The notes beneath the pieces were generated by a model. That model saw only the letters and a list, made by a program, of their open reading frames with translations, was not told where the DNA came from and did not search any database. From assembly GCA_937934115.1 (NCBI GenBank), contig CALHAH010000006.1, positions 39,516 through 103,515 on the forward strand: DNA of 64,000 nucleotides, written 5' to 3'. Position numbers and translations under genes: made by a program. Below, in pieces: positions 16,499-25,130 of the stretch. Origin of the DNA: an uncultured Thermoanaerobaculum sp. (GTDB lineage Bacteria > Acidobacteriota > Thermoanaerobaculia > Thermoanaerobaculales > Thermoanaerobaculaceae). Each line of letters begins with the position of its first letter. Within the stretch, counting starts at the first letter, position 1.

Positions 16499-18448
16499 CT
16501 ACTGGGTCGGTGATGGTGTCCTCCTCGCCGGCACCTTTGCCGGCTTTTCGGGATGGTACAAGGTTTGGGAAGGGCTATCCATATCCCCGCCCACCTCCAT
16601 GCTCCCACTCTTTCGGTTCCACGTAATCCTAGAAGCTTGGATGCGGTTACCCGGGGGCTCCTCGGCCACCGCTGGCGCGCCGGTCACCAGCAGGCTCTCG
16701 GAGCTGCCATCGTACACCGCCAAATCCCCGAAAATACGACGTCCGGTGCCCTTTTCACCGATCACCACCTGCCCGCGGAATTCTCCCCGCAAGATTTCCC
16801 CCTTTTCCGTTAGCTGTGCCAAAAGCGTTTGGCTTTCCACGGTACCGCGCCCGTCCCGAAGGCGAACCCCACCGGAAAACAAAGCCTCCCCTTTAGCGCG
16901 CAGGTAGGTAAGCTGTGAAGCCTCGATGGTGCCACCGGGGCCACCATCACCCGCACTTTTAGACAAAACCTTGCCTCTTGCCTCCAGGGTCCCGCTTACC
17001 TCATCGAGAACCATTTCGTCGGCGCGCAAGAGTTGTTCTTTTTGCCAAATGCGCGCATCTCCAAGCAGGGTTACCCGATTGGCATTGGCCACCGAGCCTT
17101 TCGCCTGGCGTGCGGCAAAACGCAACTCCCCCGTTTCCCCTGTTTCTTGCAGCGTGCCCTGAACGCCGCCCGTAGCCGTAAAGTTCCCCAGCTCGTCGAA
17201 GGTAACTCGTTGGCAGACACCACGCAGGTGGCGAGAGGAAAACTCCACTTGGCGTTCTCCTACAAGCTCCCCAGGTCCGCGGGGCACCTTAGCCACCAGC
17301 GTGCTTCCCTGGGCTTGCCCAGCCGCCTCTTGCAGGACAACGTTACCGTAAGCCCGCACCTCCTGGGCCTGTCCTCCGCTAAAGGCCACCACCAGCCTTT
17401 CCGCGGACAACCTGGAAGGTTCTTCCCGGGGCTGGGAGCGGAAAGCACAGGCAAGCCCCAGGCCCTCGAGGCTCAGCAACCCCTCCCTTGCTGCCACGCC
17501 TTCAAAACGCCACGCGGAGAACTCGCGCACCTCGCCATCGGGCAACAGCACTCGTAGCCAGGCCCACCCGCCTTGCAGAGGTGCTTGGGCAGCAAAAGCC
17601 CATGTGCCATCCTCTTGGCGCTGGGCCTGGCTATCGCCCCACTGGCCCTCCACGGTTTCCCCGTTTTCGGTACGACCCACCAGCACCACCGGTCCCACCA
17701 ACGCCAACCGCTGTGGCGAGCCAGTGGTTTGGTCCAAAAAAAGGGTACCCGCCGGGGCTTCGAAGCGAAGGCTAGCACGAAAAAGCATCACCCCTGAGGG
17801 GAATGCCAGCACCCCCTCCTTGCGCCGGTAACCGGCAGTGGGCGCCAAAAGCGTCACCGGCTGGGTGCCCTCTTGATCGGCCACCAGACTCACCCCGTCG
17901 TCTAGCGTGACCAAGTCGTCCGCAAGAGAGCTTGTGAGGGTCCCCGCCAACCCTCCCCATCCCACCCCTGCAAAGCTTACCGGCCCTCGGGAGCGCAGCC
18001 GCTGCTCGCCGCTCTCCACGGAAAAGCCCTGAGCCCGGGCTACCACCCCATGCCCCAAGCGTAAAAGCGGGTCTCCTTCCACCAAGGCTTGATTGGTGCG
18101 CTGGTGGAAGCGGGCTTTTTTTGCCACCAAACCGTAGGCCACTTCGCCACTTTGAAAAAACGTCAAGTCCACATCGGTGAGTTCTAGCCAACCCGACGCA
18201 AACTCCACGGACTCCTTGGCAGCCAACCGAAAGCTGGGGGTTACACCCAGCGCGTAGGTAAAAACAAAGCCCTTCTGTACACGAACCGGCTGCTCGTTTT
18301 GTCCTGCTGCTGGCGTGCGACCAGGGGCCTCGGCTATCGGTGCTCGCCGCTGCCACTGACGGTACACTAAAAGGCCCACCAGCAAAGTGAGCCAAGCTCC
18401 CAGCAAGCTGGCGGTAACCGTCCGAAAAAGGCGTGTGCGGGTTTTCAC
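16499..18448 (-). CDS. LptC/LptA-like (OstA-type) LPS transport fusion protein
   Basis: A 649-residue protein with one N-terminal membrane helix (about 10-30) and a long periplasmic beta-rich part. The first third resembles LptC (membrane anchor plus jellyroll, '[18 protein letters not shown]'). The rest carries repeated OstA/LptA-like strands such as '[15 protein letters not shown]', '[17 protein letters not shown]' and '[18 protein letters not shown]'. LptC is about 190 and LptA about 180 residues in E. coli, so this is far longer and appears to combine both roles in a periplasmic bridge. GTG 18448 overlaps the accA stop (GTGA), and it is followed by lptB. The function is inferred from repeats and position. 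Confidence 0.75.
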   Translation of the reverse strand: MKTRTRLFRTVTASLLGAWLTLLVGLLVYRQWQRRAPIAEAPGRTPAAGQNEQPVRVQKGFVFTYALGVTPSFRLAAKESVEFASGWLELTDVDLTFFQSGEVAYGLVAKKARFHQRTNQALVEGDPLLRLGHGVVARAQGFSVESGEQRLRSRGPVSFAGVGWGGLAGTLTSSLADDLVTLDDGVSLVADQEGTQPVTLLAPTAGYRRKEGVLAFPSGVMLFRASLRFEAPAGTLFLDQTTGSPQRLALVGPVVLVGRTENGETVEGQWGDSQAQRQEDGTWAFAAQAPLQGGWAWLRVLLPDGEVREFSAWRFEGVAAREGLLSLEGLGLACAFRSQPREEPSRLSAERLVVAFSGGQAQEVRAYGNVVLQEAAGQAQGSTLVAKVPRGPGELVGERQVEFSSRHLRGVCQRVTFDELGNFTATGGVQGTLQETGETGELRFAARQAKGSVANANRVTLLGDARIWQKEQLLRADEMVLDEVSGTLEARGKVLSKSAGDGGPGGTIEASQLTYLRAKGEALFSGGVRLRDGRGTVESQTLLAQLTEKGEILRGEFRGQVVIGEKGTGRRIFGDLAVYDGSSESLLVTGAPAVAEEPPGNRIQASRITWNRKSGSMEVGGDMDSPSQTLYHPEKPAKVPARRTPSPTQ

Positions 18449-19404
18449 CGCTCGGCGACCACGCCCAAGGCCCGGAAACGCTGGTAGCGCCGCTCGGTAA
18501 GCTCCTTGGGCTTGAGCCGGGCAAGCTCGTGCAGGTGCTTGCAAATGGCTTGGCCTACGGTGCGAATCGCCAGTTGCGGCGCCATGTGCGCGCCACCCAA
18601 AGGCTCCGGGAGAACCTCGTCCACCACCCGGAAGCGCAAGAGGTCGGTGGCTGTAAGCCGCAAAGCAGCGGCCGCCTGTTGCACCGCCGATTGATCCTTC
18701 CACAGAATGGCAGCGCACCCTTCGGGGGAGATCACCGAATAAATCGCGTGTTCCATCATCAGCACCCGATCGCCCACGGCAATGGCCAGTGCCCCTCCCG
18801 AGCCCCCTTCCCCCGTGATTACCACCACGATGGGCACTTCCAGCATGGCCATAGCCCGAAGGTTGTACGCTATGGCCTCAGCTTGCCCGCGCTCTTCGGC
18901 GTCAATTCCAGGGTAAGCCCCGGGGGTATCCACAAAGCACACGATGGGCCGGCCAAACTTGGCTGCCAGTTCCATCACACGCAAAGCCTTGCGATACCCC
19001 TCCGGCTTGGGCTGACCAAAGTTGCGGTAAAGACGTTCCTTGGTGTCACGCCCTTTCTGGTGACCCACCACCGCCACCGACTCTCCATCCAGGCGCGCAA
19101 AGCCTGCAACAATGGCCGGATCATCGGCAAAGCGACGATCACCGTGAAGCTCCACCCAATCGGTAAAAAGTCCCCGGATGTAGTCCAAGGTGTACGGGCG
19201 CTCGGGGTGTCGGGCGAGGAGGCATTTTTGCCATGGAGTGAGACTGGCGGTGACTCTGCGCACCTCCTCCTCCAAAGCTTCCCTCACCGCTGCTGCTTCC
19301 TCCCGAGCTTGGGTGGTTCCTAAGGCCTCCAATTCGGCCAGGCGGGCACGTAGTTCCTCCACACGGGCCAAAAACGGTGGTACCGGCAAGCTCCCCATGG
19401 CCAT
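18445..19404 (-). CDS. accA: Acetyl-CoA carboxylase carboxyltransferase subunit alpha
   Basis: A 319-residue alpha subunit of the carboxyltransferase that makes malonyl-CoA for fatty-acid synthesis. Recognisable blocks are 'HPERPYTLDYIRGLFTDW', 'VVGHQKGRDTKERLYRNFG', 'PIVCFVDTPGAYPGIDAE', 'GEGGSGGALAIAVGDRVLM' and 'ISPEGCAAILWKD'. No accD is present in the window. ATG 19404 was preferred (GAGG 10 nt upstream); a TTG 30 nt upstream and ATG 19398 are alternatives. Its stop is shared with the start of the lptCA-like gene. Confidence 0.94.
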   Translation of the reverse strand: MAMGSLPVPPFLARVEELRARLAELEALGTTQAREEAAAVREALEEEVRRVTASLTPWQKCLLARHPERPYTLDYIRGLFTDWVELHGDRRFADDPAIVAGFARLDGESVAVVGHQKGRDTKERLYRNFGQPKPEGYRKALRVMELAAKFGRPIVCFVDTPGAYPGIDAEERGQAEAIAYNLRAMAMLEVPIVVVITGEGGSGGALAIAVGDRVLMMEHAIYSVISPEGCAAILWKDQSAVQQAAAALRLTATDLLRFRVVDEVLPEPLGGAHMAPQLAIRTVGQAICKHLHELARLKPKELTERRYQRFRALGVVAER

Positions 19405-19472
19405 GAGGGTATCGCCTCGCCGCGCAATTGACAAGCGGCACCTGGTGCGTGCCCATCACCTGCCCCCAGCGG

Positions 19473-20213
19473 CTACCGTCGTTGCGCTTCGCGGACCAAC
19501 GCGTAAAGCCATGAGGCGTGCGCGGCTCTCTCAGCAATGATCCGCTGGCGGGCCAAAAAAGGGGCGCTGTGGGTTTTGGGGTTATCGCGGGCGGGAGCGG
19601 GAATGGCTGCAGCCAGCAGGGCCGCCTGGTTTGGGGTGAGCTCTTTGGCAGAACAGCCAAAATAAGTCTTTGAGGCCGCTTCCACACCAAAAACCCCCGG
19701 GCCAAACTCGGCAATGTTCACGTAAAGTTCCAAAATCCGCCTTTTACCAAGCTGCCTTTCCAAATTCCAGGCAAGCCGCATTTCCGCGAGCTTGCGTGTT
19801 ACGCTCCGCTGGCGGGAAAGGAACAGGTTCTTGGCCAGTTGCTGGGAAATGGTGGAAGCTCCGCGCAGCCTCTGCCCCGCAAACCACTGGCGGAAAGCCT
19901 CCGCCCAAGCACTCCCGTCCACCCCTTTGTGGTGGAAGAAGTTGATGTCCTCGCTCACCAGTATGGCCACCAGTAAATGTTCTGAAACTTGCTCCAAAGG
20001 TACGTAAGAAAAACGCATTTTTTGTTTGCTTCCCGCTTTTTCCCACACCTCCACTTGCCGCAAAGCCGCAGCCCAAAGGCTTTTAGGCGCACCGGAACGC
20101 CAAGGGTCCAGGTTCGGCAGGGGCCACAGCACCAGAACAACCACCAAGCCCAGGGCAGCGACAGCCACCAAGCTTACGGCTGCCCATTTGCCATAATACC
20201 GCCGCCCTACCAT
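19473..20213 (-). CDS. mtgA: Monofunctional peptidoglycan glycosyltransferase
   Basis: A 246-residue GT51 enzyme without a transpeptidase domain; it polymerises lipid II into glycan strands. There is one N-terminal membrane helix (about 11-31). The GT51 motifs are 'AILVSEDINFFHHKGVD' with catalytic Glu88, then 'GASTISQQLAKNLFLS' and 'RRILELYVNIAEFGPGVFG'. The ATG has no Shine-Dalgarno sequence, but TACAAT lies exactly 6 nt before it, suggesting a leaderless transcript. It is divergent from the ArnT-like gene with only 28 bp between them and may head the accA-lpt-rpoN transcription unit. Confidence 0.93.
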   Translation of the reverse strand: MVGRRYYGKWAAVSLVAVAALGLVVVLVLWPLPNLDPWRSGAPKSLWAAALRQVEVWEKAGSKQKMRFSYVPLEQVSEHLLVAILVSEDINFFHHKGVDGSAWAEAFRQWFAGQRLRGASTISQQLAKNLFLSRQRSVTRKLAEMRLAWNLERQLGKRRILELYVNIAEFGPGVFGVEAASKTYFGCSAKELTPNQAALLAAAIPAPARDNPKTHSAPFLARQRIIAERAAHASWLYALVREAQRR

Positions 20214-20219
20214 GGCCCC

Positions 20220-20225
20220 ATTGTA
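20220..20225 (-). promoter_or_regulatory. -10 element of a probable leaderless mtgA transcript
   Basis: TACAAT on the minus strand ends exactly 6 nt before the mtgA ATG, so transcription would start at or next to the initiation codon. No -35 box or ribosome-binding site is visible. Confidence 0.45.
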
Positions 20226-20241
20226 GGGCGAGGAGGTATCC

Positions 20242-21834
20242 GTGCAGGCGAAGACCCTCTACGCGTTCGCGCTTGTGGCATTGGCCGTCGCTTTTTTCGC
20301 CACGGTGCCTTTCCGCGGCCTCTTCGAGCCCGACGAAAGCCGCTACGCCCTTGTAGCCCAAGGGATGCTCCAGGAGGGCCATTGGCTGGTACCGCATTTG
20401 GAAGGGCGCCCTTACACCCACAAGCCTCCCCTCTACCTGTGGTTGCTGGCGGGTTTGAGGGGTTTGGGCTTGCCATGGACCGTCGCCGGGGTGCTGCCCT
20501 CCTTTGCTGCTGCCCTGGCTCTTTTGCTTTTTCTCCCCAGCTTCGGGCGAAAGCTGGGCCTTACGGCCGAGGAGAGCTACCTTGCTGCCGCCGCTCTTGC
20601 CGCATGTCCGCTTTTTGCCACTATGGCGGTAGCCGCAAGAATGGACATGCTATTGGCTTTAACTGTAAGCCTTGCCCTCGCTGCGGCTTGGCAGTTGCTC
20701 GCGGCGGAAACCGATGCTCCTGCGTGGAGATGGGTGTTCTGGGTAGCCGTGGGCGCCGGGGTTATGAGCAAAGGCCCGGTAGCGCTGGCACTTTTAGCCC
20801 TCACGTTGGCGTTTTTTGCCCTGGGAAGGCCCTCGAGGTTGCCCTTTCGCCGCCTTTTTGCCGGTGGCGCGTGGACCGCTGCCCTGGGCCCAGTGTTGCT
20901 CTGGTTCCTGCCGGCAGCGGCAAGCCAAGGATGGGCCTGGGTGGAGGAAATCCTTATCCGCCAATCGGCGGGAAGAATGGTGCAAAGCTTTGCCCATAGG
21001 GAGCCGTTTTACTTCCATTTGCTTACCTGGCCGGTAACCGGTTTCCCCGCATCGCTTTTGGCTTTAGGGGCTTCCGTGGTCCTCTGGCGGCGGGCGCAAG
21101 AGATCGTCCTTCGCTACCTGTGCTCGGCGTTTTTGGCCATTTTTGTCTTCTTTTCGGTGATATCAGGCAAGCTGGTGGTCTACCTGTTGCCCCTTGCGCC
21201 CGTGGCCGCCCTCTTGGGCGTGTACGCGCTGCGGGTCAAGGCGCGCTGGGTATCGTGGGCGGTGGCTCTTTCCGCCTTCGTGGGCATGGCGTTGGGGGTA
21301 GGGTTCGCCACCCTCCCCTCCTGGCGGAGCGAGCTTTCCCTGTCGCCGGTGATTTCGCTGCTACTCGGGGGTACCCTGGCGGTGCTCGCGGGTAGGGCCG
21401 CGGTTTTGGCCTTTCGCGGCCTGACCTTTCAGGCCTTTTCCATCCTCGTGGGTGCTGGCCTTTTCTTCACTTTGGCAATTCTCCCAGTTGCTACCCATGC
21501 TTTGGATGCCCGCTTGAGCGTCCGCGCCATTGCCCAGCGCTACGCAATCCTGGAAAAACCCCGAGAAAAGGGGCTGGTCTACCGTGAGAGCCTTTCCGGC
21601 CTTGCGGTTTTCAGCGGGAAGCCTTTTACCCGCTTGGAAAACCCACAAGCCTTGCTGGCAGCCCTGCGCTCCGGCCGTGCGGTGGTGATGACCCAAAAGG
21701 ACTGGCAAAGGCTGAGCTCCAGCTTAAACGGGGAAGCCTTCCTCGTGGAGAGCTTCCCGTACCGCCGCGCGGCGTTGCTTTTGGTTTACAGCCACCAAGC
21801 CTTGCGCGCTTCCGAAGAGGAGCAAGGACCGTAG
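20242..21834 (+). CDS. ArnT/PMT-like membrane glycosyltransferase (GT39/GT83)
   Basis: A 530-residue multi-spanning GT-C glycosyltransferase. The first periplasmic loop has the family motif 'FEPDESRYALVAQGM' (about 29-43) with the catalytic-type Asp-Glu pair, then 'HKPPLYLWLLAGL'. About ten or more membrane helices follow and a short periplasmic C-terminal domain ends the protein. Relatives transfer sugars from polyprenyl phosphates onto lipid A (ArnT) or proteins (PMT). The donor and acceptor here are unknown. The GT2 enzyme at 36504 could make a lipid-linked donor. GAGGAGG precedes the GTG start. Its 3' end overlaps the convergent glycosyltransferase gene by 111 bp. Confidence 0.85.
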   Translation: MQAKTLYAFALVALAVAFFATVPFRGLFEPDESRYALVAQGMLQEGHWLVPHLEGRPYTHKPPLYLWLLAGLRGLGLPWTVAGVLPSFAAALALLLFLPSFGRKLGLTAEESYLAAAALAACPLFATMAVAARMDMLLALTVSLALAAAWQLLAAETDAPAWRWVFWVAVGAGVMSKGPVALALLALTLAFFALGRPSRLPFRRLFAGGAWTAALGPVLLWFLPAAASQGWAWVEEILIRQSAGRMVQSFAHREPFYFHLLTWPVTGFPASLLALGASVVLWRRAQEIVLRYLCSAFLAIFVFFSVISGKLVVYLLPLAPVAALLGVYALRVKARWVSWAVALSAFVGMALGVGFATLPSWRSELSLSPVISLLLGGTLAVLAGRAAVLAFRGLTFQAFSILVGAGLFFTLAILPVATHALDARLSVRAIAQRYAILEKPREKGLVYRESLSGLAVFSGKPFTRLENPQALLAALRSGRAVVMTQKDWQRLSSSLNGEAFLVESFPYRRAALLLVYSHQALRASEEEQGP

Positions 21835-22821
21835 CCACCCCACGTAACGAGGGGCCAGAGCTCGGAGATCGTAAAGCTTTTCTGCCCTGGCTCGCGCTTT
21901 TTGCCCCATGGCGGCCCGCAAGGAAGGGTTTTCCAAAAGGCGTGTCAGGGCCGCCAACCACTCTTGCGGGGTTTTTGCCCAAAACCCGGTTTCGCCGTTT
22001 TGCACAACCTCGCGGTTGGCACCTACCGGCGACGCCACGCAGGGAAGCCCTGCCGCGGCGTATTGGATACACCGATACCCGCCCTTGCCCTGGGTCCAAA
22101 GGTCATCACTCAGGGGAGCCACGCCCAGGTGGCAACGGGCCAAGCTTTCCCCTTCGGTGGCCTCGCTCCACGGCACCAGCTCGAGGTGGATACCGGAAAG
22201 CCTCGGTACGCGATCGGAAATAACCCTCAGGCGGAAACGAAAACGGCGGCTTAAAGCTTGCAGCACACCCTCCAGGTCCTCTAAATAGCGGAGGTTCTTA
22301 CCGAGCCCAATCCACCCAAGGGTCACCTCCTCCTGGGCCCCTGGCTGCGCTAGCGGGTAGCGGCGCAGATCCACCGGAGTGGGGTACACCACCGTGCCAG
22401 TAGCGAACAAGGCAACCTGCCGTTCCAGCTCCCGGGAGCCCACCACCGTCAGCGCGCAGTTCCGTACCATGCGGGCAAAGCGTCGGCGTCGCCACCACGC
22501 CTGGTCCGGGGGCTCCCCGTGCCGTTTGGGCTTGCCGTACATCACCGCATCGTCCACATCCAGCACCCACAGCGGGCACCAACGACGAACCAAAAAATCT
22601 TCGCCCAAAAGCAGCTTTAGTTTGGAGAACAACAAAAGCTCCGAGGCGCGGAAAGCCGCAAAGAGCCGCAGCACCCTGAGCCATTCGGGACGGCGGGGCA
22701 AAACCACTGTGGTTAGCTCCAACCCCGCCGCCAGAGCGTAGGGCTTAAGGCTTGCCAACCGCAGGCGGTAGGAGGGTGCGTTGCGGTTAGCCACAACCAC
22801 GGTAACCCGCTTTAACGCCAC
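21724..22821 (-). CDS. Glycosyltransferase, GT4/group 1-like
   Basis: A 365-residue GT-B glycosyltransferase. The N-terminal Rossmann domain starts at 'KRVTVVVANRNAPSYRLRL' and includes 'WVLDVDDAVMYGKPKRHGE'. The C-terminal half has 'LGWIGLGKNLRYLEDL' and the donor-binding end 'YRCIQYAAAGLPCVASPVGAN' in positions about 280-300. It ends in a 'GFWAKTPQEWLAALTRLLENP' segment, typical of group 1 enzymes. It likely acts in cell-surface polysaccharide or LPS synthesis; the acceptor is unknown. GTG 22821 (GGGGGG upstream) overlaps the PBP stop by 10 nt. Its last 37 codons lie antisense to the ArnT-like gene. Confidence 0.78.
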   Translation of the reverse strand: MALKRVTVVVANRNAPSYRLRLASLKPYALAAGLELTTVVLPRRPEWLRVLRLFAAFRASELLLFSKLKLLLGEDFLVRRWCPLWVLDVDDAVMYGKPKRHGEPPDQAWWRRRRFARMVRNCALTVVGSRELERQVALFATGTVVYPTPVDLRRYPLAQPGAQEEVTLGWIGLGKNLRYLEDLEGVLQALSRRFRFRLRVISDRVPRLSGIHLELVPWSEATEGESLARCHLGVAPLSDDLWTQGKGGYRCIQYAAAGLPCVASPVGANREVVQNGETGFWAKTPQEWLAALTRLLENPSLRAAMGQKARARAEKLYDLRALAPRYVGWLRSLLLFGSAQGLVAVNQKQRRAAVREALHEEGFPV

Positions 22822-24815
22822 CGTCCCCCCTTGTACACCGCCGGCAAACGCCGGTCTATCTCTTGCCACACCACGCCGGCGCCACTGGCGCCGTAAAGGC
22901 CTGTTTCGCGGTTACGGTCGGTTCCCACCCAAACCACCGTCAGCAGTTTGGGACGCAAAGCCACAAACCAAGAGTCCCGGCGGTTGTCGGTGGTGCCGGT
23001 TTTCCCCGCCAGAGGCCGCCCGCACCGGGCAGCAAAACCCGAGGCCGTACCTCTTTCCACCACTTCCTGCAAAACAGCTCGCACCTCCTCCACTACTTCC
23101 GGAGCAAAAACCCGGCGCGCCCCGCTGCTCGGCTTGGTAGCCCAAGGCTCCCAGAGGCGACCTTGGGCGAGAAACGGGGTAAAAGCGCGTGCCACCTCCA
23201 TGGGGGTTGCCTCCACCGCCCCGAGAAGCTGCGCAGGGGTTCCGGGGGGCGCAAAGCCCACTTCCCGGAGAGTGGCGGTAACCTTTGTCAAACCCAAACT
23301 GAAGCCTAGCCGGACCATGGGAACGTTGATGGAATGCACCAACGCTTCCTTTACGGAAATCGGCCCACGAAACCGGTGGTCGTGGTTTTGCGGCGCCCAG
23401 ACCTGTCCCGCCACCGGCACCGCCAACGGTTCGTCCAAAAGTAGAGCTTCCGTTGTCCAGCCTTCCTCTAGGGCCCGAGCTACCAAAAAAGGCTTCACCA
23501 GCGAGCCTATGGGCCTTTTGGCCGCCAATGCGCGGTTAAGTTCTCCGGGTTTGGGTTGCCTGCTCCCCTGCAACGCCAGCACCCGCCCGTCGTCTCCTAC
23601 CACCACCACCGCCACCTGCAGTGGATCACCGCTACCCTCCCCGAGCGCCGGTCGTTGTGCCAAAAGCCGAGCCAGGCTCGCACTTACCCCCGCCCGCACC
23701 GCCTCTTGCACCACCGGGTCGAGGGTGGTGGTGACCTCTCTTTCCTGCACCAGATCCAAGAAGTGCGCGGCGGCTTGCCACCGCAGCGACCACGGGGCCA
23801 AGGGAAGCGAGCTCCCACCGGCTTCCTTGGCTTCCGCGGCGCTCACGTGGCCTTCCCGCACCATGGCCTCCAGCGCCTGCTCTCTTCTGCCTTTGGCTGC
23901 CTGCGGATGGAGGAAGGGGTTGAAGCGGTTGGGGGCGGCAATAATGCCGGCTACCAGCGCCGCCTCGTGAAGGCTTAGGAACCGTGCGGGTTTCCCAAAG
24001 TAAAAGCGGGAAGCGGCTTCCACACCCACCACCGCGACGCCGCCGTCCTGCCCCAAGTACACGTGGTTGAGGTACGCCTCAAGAATGTGCCGCTTGCTGT
24101 ACCGGTACTCCAAGAGGCTGGCTAGGTACGCCTCCAAGAGCTTGCGGCTCATCCGCCGCTCCGGACGCAAAAGCAAAAGCTTCACCACCTGCTGGGTAAT
24201 GGTGCTCCCCCCTTGTTTGACCCCTCCGCTGGTGACGTTGGCCACGGCAGCCCGAAGTACCCCCCGCAACGAGAGACCAGGATGGGTGAGGAAGCCGCGA
24301 TCCTCCAAATCCACCACCGAGTTAATGAGGTGCGGCGAGACCTGGTCCAAAGCCACCGGCCATTGCACCGTGTCCCCTTCCGGAAGCAAAGCCAAAAGAC
24401 GCGGCGGCAGCACCACTTCCCCCAAGGGCTTTGCCAGGGCGTCGTTTAATTCCAGACCTGAGGGACCCACCCTCACCACCACCTCCCCCAGAGGAGAGGT
24501 AAGACCAGGACCTAAGACGAAATCTCTTCCCGTTTGGCAAACGGCATAGGGCTTGGGCTTTGCGCAGGAGTTCGGGGGAAGCCCGTGGGCGGCAAAAAAC
24601 AAAGCCAGCTCCTCGGGACTCCACTGCTCCCCACCACGAAGCACACCGGGGCTTGCAAAAACCTTTGGGCTTCCAGTTGTGGCCAGCGCTTGTTCCATGC
24701 GCGCTCCCACCAAGGCCAAACCCCAAACCAGCAGTAACAGGCCGCTGGCCACCGTCAACAGGCAAAAAACCAAAAGCCAGCGGAGCAAGACCCGGGTTCG
24801 CCTGGTACGCTGCAC
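22812..24815 (-). CDS. Class A penicillin-binding protein (PBP1-type)
   Basis: A 667-residue bifunctional peptidoglycan synthase. There is an N-terminal membrane helix (about 12-34). The GT51 domain has 'SVVDLEDRGFLTHPGLSL', 'GGSTITQQVVKLLLL' and 'RHILEAYLNHVYLGQ'. The transpeptidase domain has SxxK 'SLVK' (438-441), 'SIN' (495-497) and 'KTGTT' (605-609). It polymerises and crosslinks the wall and is the second GT51 enzyme in the window after MtgA. The GTG at 24815 lacks a ribosome site and is preceded at 6 nt by TAGAAT, so it may be leaderless. The UB2H domain of PBP1B is not evident. Confidence 0.92.
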   Translation of the reverse strand: MQRTRRTRVLLRWLLVFCLLTVASGLLLLVWGLALVGARMEQALATTGSPKVFASPGVLRGGEQWSPEELALFFAAHGLPPNSCAKPKPYAVCQTGRDFVLGPGLTSPLGEVVVRVGPSGLELNDALAKPLGEVVLPPRLLALLPEGDTVQWPVALDQVSPHLINSVVDLEDRGFLTHPGLSLRGVLRAAVANVTSGGVKQGGSTITQQVVKLLLLRPERRMSRKLLEAYLASLLEYRYSKRHILEAYLNHVYLGQDGGVAVVGVEAASRFYFGKPARFLSLHEAALVAGIIAAPNRFNPFLHPQAAKGRREQALEAMVREGHVSAAEAKEAGGSSLPLAPWSLRWQAAAHFLDLVQEREVTTTLDPVVQEAVRAGVSASLARLLAQRPALGEGSGDPLQVAVVVVGDDGRVLALQGSRQPKPGELNRALAAKRPIGSLVKPFLVARALEEGWTTEALLLDEPLAVPVAGQVWAPQNHDHRFRGPISVKEALVHSINVPMVRLGFSLGLTKVTATLREVGFAPPGTPAQLLGAVEATPMEVARAFTPFLAQGRLWEPWATKPSSGARRVFAPEVVEEVRAVLQEVVERGTASGFAARCGRPLAGKTGTTDNRRDSWFVALRPKLLTVVWVGTDRNRETGLYGASGAGVVWQEIDRRLPAVYKGGRWR

Positions 24816-24821
24816 GCACGT

Positions 24822-24827
24822 ATTCTA
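24822..24827 (-). promoter_or_regulatory. -10 element of a probable leaderless PBP transcript
   Basis: TAGAAT on the minus strand, followed by exactly six bases (ACGTGC) and the GTG start at 24815. No Shine-Dalgarno sequence precedes the GTG. Confidence 0.45.
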
Positions 24828-24855
24828 AAAGAGCCGAACCACAACCGCGGCAACT

Positions 24856-24869
24856 GCGTTTATAAACGC
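24856..24869. repeat. 14-bp perfect palindrome in a divergent promoter region
   Basis: GCGTTTATAAACGC is a perfect inverted repeat directly before the GGAGGTGA ribosome site of the small membrane-protein gene. Its centre TATAAA could double as a -10 box, so it may be an operator overlapping a promoter. It could also form an mRNA hairpin if transcribed. Confidence 0.4.
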
Positions 24870-24881
24870 GGAGGTGAATAT

Positions 24882-25130
24882 ATGCTTGAACTTTTGGGTG
24901 TTTTCCTGCTGTTTGTCGCCCTTTACGTCACTTGGAAGTTTTTGCTTTTTTTGGTGAAGCTCGTGTTTTTGCCGGTGAAGCTGGCGTTTCTTTTGCTTAA
25001 GCTGGTGCTGGTGGTGCTGGGAACCCTGGTGCTTTTAGCCCTAGGCTTGCCGCTGCTTTTTGCCCTGGCATTACCTCTTCTCTTGGCGGGATTACTGCTC
25101 TGGGGCGTTGGGCGCTGGCTTTTCGCCTAG
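24882..25130 (+). CDS. Small membrane protein with heptad-spaced lysines
   Basis: An 82-residue protein composed almost entirely of Leu, Val, Phe and Ala. Lysines at positions 19, 26, 33 and 40 are spaced exactly seven residues apart, which would place a stripe of positive charge along a hydrophobic helix. The remainder (about 41-78) is a long hydrophobic stretch likely to form one or two membrane helices. A good ribosome site (GGAGGTGA) and a palindrome lie upstream, so the gene looks real. No family was recognised. Its 3' end overlaps the convergent exported-protein gene by 39 bp. Confidence 0.7.
   Translation: MLELLGVFLLFVALYVTWKFLLFLVKLVFLPVKLAFLLLKLVLVVLGTLVLLALGLPLLFALALPLLLAGLLLWGVGRWLFA

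Noticed and set aside
22948..23970. A 340-codon plus-strand open frame opposite the class A PBP
   Set aside because: The PBP motifs on the other strand are complete, and the antisense product is Ser/Arg/Thr-rich low-complexity sequence.
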